From: Rothia aeria
Lineage (GTDB): Bacteria > Actinomycetota > Actinomycetes > Actinomycetales > Micrococcaceae
Assembly (NCBI GenBank): GCA_002355935.1
Contig: AP017895.1
Coordinates: 1,488,001 to 1,552,000, forward strand
Direction of reading: 5' to 3'
DNA: 64,000 nucleotides
The position numbers and the translations under genes were made by a program. Numbering within the stretch: position 1 is the stretch's first letter; each line of letters starts with the position of its first letter. The notes under the pieces are model-generated. The model was given only the letters and a program-made list of their open reading frames with translations, made no database searches and was not told where the DNA came from. Shown one piece after another: positions 55,886 to 64,000 of the stretch.

Positions 55886-56019
55886 GCCTATAAGTGTACT
55901 CCTGCCCCACCGCCCCTTGAGAAACCCGAATAAGAATACTACCGTTGGGTGAGAGACATCTTCGACTAAAACTAATATGCCGGTTTCTAGTGCTACAGGG
56001 CCGGTATTGACTGGGAGAC

Positions 56020-56450
56020 ATGATGAACACCGTAGAACAGATTTTTGAGCTGTGGCACAGCTACGCTCAAGAACGGAACACAGAAGGGCTGCTGAGTCTC
56101 TACGCTGAAGATGCTGTGTTTGAAAGTCCGCTGGTTCCGGCAATCCTTGATGATGCCCGCAGCGGGGTGCTACATGGTAAAAAGAGATTGAGCGGTTCCT
56201 GAGTGAAGGCACTCAACGCCGCCCCGACGAGCTGGTGAAATGGTACCGAACCGGTGAATACCTGACGGACGGCAGGATGCTCGTATGGGAATACCCGCGC
56301 GAAACCCCAGACGGTGAGCAGATCGATATTTTAGAGTTCATGATCATTGAGCAGGGCCTGATTGCCCAGCACCGTATCTACTGGGGATGGAAAGGGTGCC
56401 AGCACATTAGCGGGGCCCTTGCCAGCAGTGTGGCACGCGTCCGTCCATAA
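56020..56450 (+). CDS. SnoaL/NTF2-like fold protein (one-base frameshift)
   Basis: GGGAG before ATGATG. The first part reads NTVEQIFELWHSYAQERNT, LLSLYAEDAVFESPLVPA. One extra A in the AAAAA run 56179-56183 continues it as EIERFLSEGTQRRPDELVK, WYRTGEYLTDGRMLVWEY and LEFMIIEQGLIAQHRIYWG, 143 residues. The W-SYA-R-T-GLLSLYAEDAVFESP pattern is that of SnoaL-like small ligand-binding or enzyme folds. No catalytic assignment is possible. Confidence 0.8.
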
Positions 56451-56502
56451 TATAGAGGATGCGCCCACCGCCGTGTAGCAGGCGGTGGGCGCATCCTCTA
56501 TA
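56451..56502. terminator. Bidirectional terminator, 22-bp perfect stem
   Basis: 56451-56472 pairs exactly with 56481-56502 (TATAGAGGATGCGCCC and onward, loop GTGTAGCA). It separates the converging SnoaL-like and symporter genes. Confidence 0.93.
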
Positions 56503-56534
56503 AGAATGAGTAGCCGGGCTGCGGCCGGTAGGCG

Positions 56535-57811
56535 CTAAGCCGATATAGACTCAGCTTTCTCAATATCTTCATCACGGATTTCGGAGTCGGGGTTAATGCC
56601 CATGAGCTTAGAAAACCGCTCGGTAAATGTTGCGATGGTTGCGTCCCCAGTCACGTTGGTAGCGGTGCCAAAGGAATCCTGCGCCAGGTACAGGGCGATC
56701 ATGAGCGCAATCATTGACTCGTTAAAGCCCAGCATTGATTCCAGCAGCCCGATAGCGGTCATCACGCCACCACCGGGTACACCAGGGGCTGCCACCATCA
56801 TAATGCCCAGCATCAGCACGACTGGGGTGACAGAGGCGAAACTTGGGTTCTGCCCCGTCATGTATAGTACCGCCACAGCGCATGAGGTGATGGTAATCAT
56901 TGACCCCGACAGGTGGATGGTGGCGCACAACGGGATAGCAAAATCAACCACTCGGGACGCAATACCAGCTTTTTTAGCGGAACGCACCGTAACAGGGATA
57001 GTAGCCGCCGAGGACTGGGTGCCGATTGCAGTGAAATACGCCGGGAGCATGGTTTTGAGCATCTTCGCCGGGTTGCGTTTAGAGACTGCACCGGCCGCCG
57101 TGTACTGAATACACAGGGTGAACCAGTGCAGAAGAATAACCATAATGAACACCATGCCGAAAACTGACAGGATCTTCACCACCTGGCCTGCGAGGGTCAT
57201 ATTCGCAAACACCCCCACAATGTGCACCGGCAGCAGGGGAATAATCACATAGCCGAGCATTTTCTCGACGATCACCTGAAAATCTTCGAAAAGGTTCAGC
57301 ATCGACCTGCTTTTGAGCGCTGTGATACCCAGACCGAGGATGAATGAAAGTATGAGGGCGCTCATCACACTCATAATGGGCTCAAGTTTAAACGTGACGT
57401 ACCCGCTGGAAAGCGCGTTCTCGGGGTTATCGAACGATTCAAGCTGCTGACCCTTGAGGAGAATCGGGTACAGGAAAAGGGCTGCGGTAAGCGCTAAGAA
57501 CCCCGCGACAATACTTGACAGGTACGACAGGCCTACCGTCACCCCAGCATCTTCCCTGCGCCCTGGGCCAAGGAACCAATACCCGGGACGATGAAACCGA
57601 TAATGATGAGCGGGATAGCGAAACTCAAAAACGCACTAAAAATAGTGGAGAACGACACAAAAATTTGCACCACAACGTCGGTGGGAATGGAAATTTTCGC
57701 AGCGGAGTTAATGCCGCTAATAAGCCCTGGTGTGAGCGAACCGATGAGCACGCCGCCAAGGATGGCGATAACAATCCACGCCAGAAGCGGGATTTTCTGA
57801 AGCACTTTCAT
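56535..57811 (-). CDS. Dicarboxylate/amino acid:cation symporter, DAACS family (one-base frameshift)
   Basis: The ATG at 57811 has GAGGA upstream and starts MKVLQKIPLLAWIVIAILG. The two frames meet at CCCC 57542-57545: one extra base gives KMLGVTVGLSYLSSIVAGF and a 425-residue carrier. DAACS features are the Ser/Thr-rich hairpin AIGTQSSAATIPVTV, FAIPLCATIHLSGSMI and an NVTGDATIATF segment that binds cation and substrate, with about eight membrane helices. The substrate is likely glutamate, aspartate, serine/threonine or C4-dicarboxylates; SstT, GltP and DctA cannot be told apart by eye. Confidence 0.92.
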
Positions 57812-58156
57812 GATGTCCTCAAAGTTGTGAATCCGTGTGTTTATTTCTGGTTCCACGGCTATCGTGTAACTATAAGGTTTTATCGTAACCTGAGTACCGC
57901 CGCTTATTCCAGCAGTGCAACCACAAAACCGCGGCAATACACCATGTACAGGCTGCGGCGTGGGCGTTACGGGCGTGGAAGCTGCAAACAGTATAGGTGC
58001 AGCCTTGGAGCAGCTGCACAATAAACGTTTACCTCCATAATTTATGTGGCACGAAGCAACATTTAAAGCGCACGGAAACCCTTTTTGATAGGGTGAGAAA
58101 ACTACCGTGAGAAAACCCGTCGCGCCCCAGCCAGTGCAGATGAAACGGAGAGAAAC
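57812..58156. other. Divergent intergenic region between the symporter and the second propeller
   Basis: No gene is supported. GTGAGAAAAC is repeated at 58093 and 58107, shortly before the propeller start, reminiscent of the repeats before the first propeller at 15441-15506 (CTGAGAA). GGAGAGAAAC precedes the ATG at 58157. Promoters for both genes must lie here. Confidence 0.45.
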
Positions 58157-59368
58157 ATGTCTAAAAACCCGCCCCCTAGCGCTCCCCGTACCCTTGAGAT
58201 AATCGCTGAACAGAACCAGGGATTGCCAGGGCAGTTCCTCGCCGCCTACTCACCGAAAACCCAGAAAATATATATCGCAGGAACCTTCAACGCCGCCTCA
58301 CACCGCGGTTCCTGCGTGGCCACTATCGCCCGCGTTGACCCGCAGACCTTGGCCATTGAAGCAACCGCGCAGCTACCCGTCATTGATGAGGCACACCCTA
58401 ACCTGATCGGTGAATACCAGTTGTGCGGCGCATTCGGCTTGAGTGTTGATGATACGCGCGGCACTATCTGGGTGACTGACCCGACCACCTCCTCCGTGGC
58501 CGTATACGACCGTGATACGTTCGCCCCTATCTGGAGCAGCTACCAGCCCGACGTATCGCTAGAACAACAGCCTGTGAATCACCCGCGTGAAGTGCTGGTG
58601 CTAGAGGACATCGGTAAAGCCGTAGTGACCGGCCCCGGCGGGTACTGGTTTATTGATACCGGAACCTACGCAATCACCGCCCACAACCCAGTACCTGGCT
58701 CCCTGCCGCACACCCTCACTGTTACCCGTGATACCCTCGGCGGGAATATCTACCTCAGCGACTACAACCTAGACAAAGTGTATGAGGTAAGCCCCGCTAT
58801 TGGGGAGGCAGTACGCACCATTAATGTTCCTGCCGGAGAGACCTCCGACTTCTCACGCGTCAATACCCACGGGGTGGCAATCAATAACTCGCTCAACGAA
58901 ATATATGTCTCAACTCAGGGCGAGAACGGCAAGAACTCCGGGGTTCAGGTGCTTGATAAAATCAGCGGCTCGTTTAAACAGTTCATCCCCTATGGGATAA
59001 CTCCCACAGACATTATCGCGGACGAAACCCGGGACTTGGTGTACCTCACCGACTTCGGCCCCACCTCGGTGCACCCGGCAGATAGTGGCGGGGGAACGGT
59101 CGCTGTTATTGATGCGCGCACCAAAAGTGTGGTGGCTGAGGTGCACATTGCTTCGGGGAAAGCGAATCATCTCACCCTGCTGCCGGACGGCATGGTTATT
59201 GCACTTGATAAGGCCGGAACCCACAAAAACGTTGAGGTGGGGTTCCATATTGATCCGGTCACCGGTAAACACGTGAACTCCGCGATAGATGTGCATGCCA
59301 GCGGTACCACCCCCATTAATGCCGATTCCATCACCAAAATTACGGTGGCGCTAAACAACGCTGGCTAA
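58157..59368 (+). CDS. Beta-propeller (YncE/NHL-like) protein, paralogue of the gene at 15515
   Basis: A 403-residue protein without signal peptide or membrane helix. It aligns with the first propeller throughout: QGLPGQFLAAYSPKTQKIY, TIARVDPQTLAIEATAQLP, GTIWVTDPTTSSVAVYD, NEIYVSTQGENGKNSGVQV, SGGGTVAVIDARTKS and ANHLTLLPDGMVIALDKAG. It lacks the first gene's N-terminal 50 and C-terminal Ig-like 180 residues. Such six- or seven-bladed folds act as lactonases, ligand sensors or scaffolds; no catalytic residues can be assigned. Two copies 42 kb apart suggest a function important to this lineage. Confidence 0.8.
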   Translation: MSKNPPPSAPRTLEIIAEQNQGLPGQFLAAYSPKTQKIYIAGTFNAASHRGSCVATIARVDPQTLAIEATAQLPVIDEAHPNLIGEYQLCGAFGLSVDDTRGTIWVTDPTTSSVAVYDRDTFAPIWSSYQPDVSLEQQPVNHPREVLVLEDIGKAVVTGPGGYWFIDTGTYAITAHNPVPGSLPHTLTVTRDTLGGNIYLSDYNLDKVYEVSPAIGEAVRTINVPAGETSDFSRVNTHGVAINNSLNEIYVSTQGENGKNSGVQVLDKISGSFKQFIPYGITPTDIIADETRDLVYLTDFGPTSVHPADSGGGTVAVIDARTKSVVAEVHIASGKANHLTLLPDGMVIALDKAGTHKNVEVGFHIDPVTGKHVNSAIDVHASGTTPINADSITKITVALNNAG

Positions 59369-59530
59369 TACCGCAACTGCGGTCCGTGGGTGCGCCGAAA
59401 CCGCGCGGGGTGTATTCCCTATACGTTAAGGCGCGCTCACCGTGGCGGCTCCTGAGCCGTATGACGCTGCAGAGCACTTGCGATCACCACCGCCTCAACA
59501 TCCCTAGACCTCAACGGTAAACTAGAGTAG

Positions 59531-62511
59531 ATGAGTACTTCTGATAAGACCCTCCTTCTGATTGATGGCCATTCCCTAGCCCTGCGCTCCTTCTTCGGTA
59601 TCTACACGATGGCCGAGAAAACCGGGCAGCACGTCTTTGTGCGTAGCGATGGGCAGCATACCGAAGCTGTGCACGCCTTCCTCTCAACCTTGCTCAACAT
59701 CATTAAGGACTACCGCCCCAGCCACATTGCGGTTGCTTTTGACCTGCCTGGCGGCACGTTCCGTACCGCAGAATACAGTGACTACAAGGGTGGTCGAACC
59801 GAGATCCCGCAGGCATTTGATGGGCAGATCGACCTGATTAAGAAGATGCTCACCGCCTTGCGTATCCCCGCGCTCACGCAGGAGAACTACGAGGCCGACG
59901 ACATTGTCGCCACCCTTACCCGCCGCGGAACCGAAGAGAACTACCGAGTATTTATCCTCTCGGGCGACCGCGATATTTTTCAGCTGGTTACCGACAAAGT
60001 GACCCTGTTGTACCCCGTCACCACAGGCCCCTCCAAGGGTATCCAGCTGATGGATCCTGCCGCCGTAGAGAAAAAAACTAAAGTACCCCCGCGCCTATAC
60101 CCCGACCTTGCAGCGCTCACTGGTGAACAAGCCGATAACCTGCCTGGCGTTCCCGGTGTGGGGCCCGGGTTCGCTGCAAAATGGTTAACCGAATACGGCG
60201 ACCTTGACGGGGTGATCGCCAACCAAGACAGCATTAAAGGCAAAAAAGGGGAGGCCCTTCGCGAAAATATTGAGAACGTGCGCCGTAACCGTCGCCTCAA
60301 CCAGCTGGTGGATGACCTCAACATACCACTGGACCTGGGGGAAGACACCAGGTTCCTTCCCGACCTTGACGCACTGGATTCCTTCTTCGATGAGGTTCAA
60401 TTCCGCACCATCCGCAAACGCGCCCATGACACGTTAGGCCCGGTAGTGCGTGCTGCTGGGGCTGCCACGCGCACTGCAGCAGCAACCGCTGGGGTGGTGA
60501 GGTTGATGAATTCGGGCAGGGGACGCTCTTTGCCGTGCCGGGGCAGCAACCCGCCGCCCCGAAAACGTTACCTTCTGGGCCTGTCTTTGAGCCTATCGCA
60601 ACGGATAAACCGGTCACCGCGCAAACCGCCGCGCAGTTTCGCCATTGGTGCACCCAGGCTGCTACCGAAGGCTACGGTCAAGGCCTTGATGTGCCTGAAC
60701 GTCTTAAAGGCGCCGTAACCCTCCTGCCGGTTATTGATGTGCCTGTGGCCCGTGAAGGCGTGAAAACCACAAAAACTAAAATCCGCTCGGCCGAAGAGAA
60801 TCCCGTGCTTCGGGGGTTAATCCTCACCAGCAAAAGCTCTTCCCTGTGGGTGGATACCGTCACTATCGGAGAAGAGCTCAATAGCGCACTCGCGGCGTGG
60901 CTCTCCGATAGGAACGCGCACAAAATCGTGATGGACTTAAAGATTCAGCGGAAGCTTCTGCACGAAAACGGGTACGAGTTAGAAGGTGCCGTGGAGGATC
61001 CCGCTCTTTCGTCGTACATGTGCGGGCATATTCCCGCTACTACACGCCGTCTTTTCGCGGAACGTATTGAAGACTTGGCGGAGAAATACCTGTGGATTCC
61101 CACCGAAGACTACGGTGAGCTCGTATTCTTGCCGGAGGACATTATGGGACCCGAAAACCTGCGTTATTTCACCCAGGTATCCCGGGTTATTCGTGAACTG
61201 GCGCGGCAGCTCCACTTTGAGATGGCAGAACAGGGGCAGCTGAAAATCTATGAGGATATTGAACTGCCGCTACTGTATGTGCTCGCCGATATGGAACGTG
61301 CTGGCATTGCCGTCTCTGATGCCCTGCTTGAGGAACTCAACGGAACATTCGCCTCGCGTGCGAGCGCCGCTGAGGAACAGGCGAAGGCCGTGGTGGGGTC
61401 ACACATCGACGGCGAAGAGCTGAACTTGGCCTCGGTGAAACAGCTGCAGACTGTACTATTCGAGAAACTGGGGTTGCCAAAGACCCGCAAAATAAAAACC
61501 GGGTACTCGACTGATTCAGAGTCAATGACTGACCTGCTGGGTAAGATCTCTCCCGAATCTGACGGGGCTCAGTTCTTAGTATCTTTGCAGGGGTACCGCG
61601 ATAATGTGAAACTCAAACAGACCGTTGAGGGGCTGCAGAAAGCGGCACGTATTGACGGCCGTGTGCACACCACCTTCCAGCAGGGGGCAGCATCCACGGG
61701 GCGTCTTTCTTCAACCGCGCCAAATCTGCAGAACATTCCGGTGCGTTCTGAGGCGGGGCGGCGCATCCGTGATGCGTTTATTGTGGCGCCTCATCCTATT
61801 GACGGTGTGGAGTATGAGGGGCTGCTAACCGCCGACTACTCGCAGATTGAGATGCGTATTATGGTGCATCTTGCAAAGGACGAGAAGCTTATTGCCGCTT
61901 ACCAAGAAGGCGAAGACCTGCACCGTTTCGTGGGGTCTGAAGTGTTCGGTGTGGCTCCTGAGGACGTGACCTCGCAGATGCGCTCGAAGGTGAAGGCGAT
62001 GTCGTACGGGCTGGCGTATGGGTTGTCTCGTTTCGGGCTGGCGAAGCAGCTGAACATTAGCTCTGATGAGGCGGGCCAGCTGCGCACGAACTACTTTAAA
62101 CGGTTCGGGCGCGTGGGACGTTTCTTGCGCGGCGTGCTGAAACAGGCCCACGCTGACGGCTACACGCAGACTATTTTTGGCCGCCGCCGCCAGCTCCCTG
62201 ATTTAGACTCGCCCAACCGCACCCGGCGTGAGGCGGCTGAACGGGCCGCGCTGAACGCCCCAATTCAGGGTACTGCAGCAGACATTATTAAAATCGCGAT
62301 GATTAATATTCACCGACGCCTGCGCGACGAAAACCTGAAAACCCGTATGCTCTTGCAGGTGCACGATGAGATCATCCTTGAGGTTGCACAAGGGGAACGG
62401 GAAACTGCACAGCGTATCCTGGTGGAAGAGATGAGCGGTGCAGCGCAGCTGTCGGTTCCGTTGGATGTGCAGGTCGGCTGGGGTAAATCCTGGCAGGAAG
62501 CCGGGCATTAA
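59531..62511 (+). CDS. polA: DNA polymerase I (one-base frameshift)
   Basis: The enzyme removes RNA primers and fills gaps. The N-terminal 5'-3' exonuclease has LLLIDGHSLALRSFF, YEADDIVATL, ILSGDRDIFQLV and NLPGVPGVGPGFAAKWL. Adding one G to GGGG at 60491-60494 gives GGGEVDEFGQGTLFAVPGQ and joins the second frame. The 3'-5' exonuclease-like domain (about 60780-61230) lacks a clear DEDD set, so proofreading is probably absent. Polymerase motifs are TADYSQIEMRIM (A), KVKAMSYGLAYGLS (B) and LLQVHDEIILEV (C). Repaired length is 993 residues, longer than most (about 890-930) because of the linker. Confidence 0.96.
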
Positions 62512-62610
62512 GGAAGTCCTGGCTGCTGTCACGGCAGTACATTAGCGGGGGTAAAGTACGATGTGTGGCGGCTACACGCCGTTGCATTCGCCTTAGATGC
62601 GTGTTGTTCA

Positions 62611-62640
62611 TTGACGACACGCCCGAGATTCGCATACACT
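62611..62640 (+). promoter_or_regulatory. Promoter of rpsA
   Basis: TTGACG (62611-62616) and TACACT (62635-62640) are 18 bp apart. Transcription would begin near 62647, leaving a leader of about 217 nt before the rpsA ATG. The leader contains short stems (for example CCTCACC..GGTGGGG near 62680) but no U-run. Confidence 0.6.
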
Positions 62641-62863
62641 AGTAATTGCGTGTATTGGCACTTCTGTGCGCCCTCACCACTGGTGGGGCTTTACTAGACG
62701 GTTCGCCGAATAGTCTGGTTATTACGGTATGCGCGGTAAGTATCCGTCAGACTCGACGCATCCTTCCGGGATGAGCGCTTCACAGCGTATTACCGGAGGC
62801 CGAGGCATACCTGCCATGGTGGATGCGCCGACCTATAAGTAATCCAATTGGAGCCCTAACTAT

Positions 62864-64000
62864 ATGAGCACCAACATCCCTCAGGTCGCAATCAACGACA
62901 TTGGCAACGAGGAAGAATTCCTCAAGGCAGTTGACGAGACCATCAAGTACTTCAACGATGGCGATCTCGTCTCCGGTCAGGTTGTTAAGGTTGATCACGA
63001 TGAGGTTCTGCTCGACATCGGTTACAAGACCGAAGGCGTCATTCCCTCCCGCGAGCTCTCCATCAAGCATGACGTTGACCCCGGCGAAGTCGTAACCGTC
63101 GGCGACGAAATTGAGGCTCTCGTCCTCACCAAGGAGGACAAGGAAGGCCGCCTAATTCTCTCCAAGAAGCGTGCACAGTACGAGCGCGCATGGGGCGACA
63201 TCGAAAAGATCAAGGAAAACGACGGTGTTGTCACCGGTACCGTCATTGAGGTTGTCAAGGGCGGCCTTATCCTCGACATTGGGCTGCGTGGCTTCCTGCC
63301 CGCGTCACTGGTTGAGATGCGACGCGTCCGTGACCTCGCACCCTACATTGGTCAGCAGCTTGAAGCGAAGATCATTGAGCTTGATAAGAACCGCAACAAC
63401 GTGGTGCTCTCCCGCCGTGCATGGCTTGAGCAGACCCAGTCTGAGGTTCGCTCCACCTTCCTCAACCAGCTCGAAAAGGGCCAGGTGCGCGATGGTGTGG
63501 TTTCCTCCATCGTCAACTTCGGTGCTTTCGTGGATCTGGGCGGTGTGGACGGCCTGGTGCACGTCTCCGAGCTGTCCTGGAAGCACATCGACCACCCCTC
63601 CGAGGTTGTCGAGGTTGGCCAGAAGGTCACCGTCGAGGTGCTAGAGGTAGACCTGGATCGCGAGCGTGTCTCGCTGTCTCTGAAGGCCACCCAGGAAGAC
63701 CCGTGGCAGGCATTCGCCCGTACCCACGCCTTAGGCCAGATCGTTCCCGGCAAGGTCACCAAGCTTGTTCCCTTCGGCGCGTTCGTCCGCGTGGAAGACG
63801 GCATCGAGGGCCTGGTTCACATCTCCGAGCTGGCTGTACGCCACGTGGATTTGGCAGACCAGGTTGTCTCGGTTGGCGAAGAACTGTTCGTGAAGATCAT
63901 CGACATCGACATGGACCGCCGCCGCATCTCGCTGTCCCTCAAGCAGGCTAATGAGGGTATTGACCCCAACGCCACCGAGTTCGACCCCGCACTGTACGGC
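62864..64000 (+). CDS. rpsA: 30S ribosomal protein S1, C-terminus off the window
   Basis: The ATG at 62864 with TTGGAG upstream begins MSTNIPQVAINDIGNEEEF. Four S1 (OB-fold) repeats are visible in the 379 codons present: VSGQVVKVDHDEVLLDIGY, VTGTVIEVVKGGLILDIGL, VRDGVVSSIVNFGAFVDLG and VPGKVTKLVPFGAFVRVED, each ending in a VLSRRAW- or VSLSLK-type strand. S1 helps mRNAs bind the 30S subunit. It follows polA as in other actinobacteria and runs off the right edge (usual length about 480-490 residues). Confidence 0.97.
   Translation, partial: MSTNIPQVAINDIGNEEEFLKAVDETIKYFNDGDLVSGQVVKVDHDEVLLDIGYKTEGVIPSRELSIKHDVDPGEVVTVGDEIEALVLTKEDKEGRLILSKKRAQYERAWGDIEKIKENDGVVTGTVIEVVKGGLILDIGLRGFLPASLVEMRRVRDLAPYIGQQLEAKIIELDKNRNNVVLSRRAWLEQTQSEVRSTFLNQLEKGQVRDGVVSSIVNFGAFVDLGGVDGLVHVSELSWKHIDHPSEVVEVGQKVTVEVLEVDLDRERVSLSLKATQEDPWQAFARTHALGQIVPGKVTKLVPFGAFVRVEDGIEGLVHISELAVRHVDLADQVVSVGEELFVKIIDIDMDRRRISLSLKQANEGIDPNATEFDPALYG

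Noticed and set aside
59531-62511. Split polA (stand-alone exonuclease plus polymerase)
   Set aside because: Frames overlap by 184 bp with family-like sequence lost only at a GGGG run; one added base yields a continuous protein.

Overview
The flanks of this window come from a high-GC Gram-positive actinobacterium, most likely Rothia (Micrococcaceae). This rests on gene content and order: rnhB-DUF2469-yraN-comM-dprA-xerC; fabD-fabH-acpP-fabF; an FMN-riboswitch riboflavin operon; trpE-membrane protein-HGxxPAAW protein-trpC-trpB-trpA-lgt; pyk; an ANTAR response regulator; polA; rpsA. The species is inferred, not proven.

Layout. 1-11.2 kb: an HNH nuclease fragment, ssb, rplS with a structured leader, two signal peptidases, rnhB, DUF2469, yraN, two competence-related genes (comM, dprA) and a XerC-type recombinase. 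11.4-15.2 kb: type II fatty acid synthesis. 15.5-17.4 kb: a beta-propeller protein with a paralogue at 58.2 kb. 17.4-22.4 kb: riboflavin import and synthesis under an FMN riboswitch, with an unusual RibE-RibB fusion. 22.5-29.5 kb: tryptophan genes and lgt. 47.7-64 kb: adhP, a secreted GH25 lysozyme with SLH repeats, a flavodoxin-like protein, pyk, tRNA-Leu, the ANTAR regulator, small proteins, a dicarboxylate symporter, the second propeller, polA and the start of rpsA.

The exceptional part is about 29.6-47.5 kb, between lgt and adhP. It is an AT-rich mosaic holding pieces of at least five Rhs/YD-repeat effector genes, several toxin tips (three with deaminase-like motifs) and more than a dozen small immunity-type genes (SUKH, SUKH-3, Imm22-like and unknown families). 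The Rhs cores are GC-richer than the tips and immunity genes. One rhs copy keeps a Tox-PAAR-like N-terminus, a type VI secretion cargo domain that a Gram-positive should not be able to use. The block carries exact Neisseriaceae DNA uptake sequences in three dialects, two of them as inverted-repeat terminators. The simplest reading is transfer of a Neisseriaceae T6SS Rhs effector/immunity array into an oral actinobacterium, followed by decay to a bank of immunity genes. Assembly chimerism must be excluded first.

A second global feature matters for annotation. Many genes, including essential ones (lepB, fabD, pyk, polA), are broken by exactly one base, always repairable by adding one base to a mononucleotide run. 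This points to homopolymer undercalls in the sequencing rather than pseudogenes. Such genes are annotated here at full repaired extent, with the break stated.
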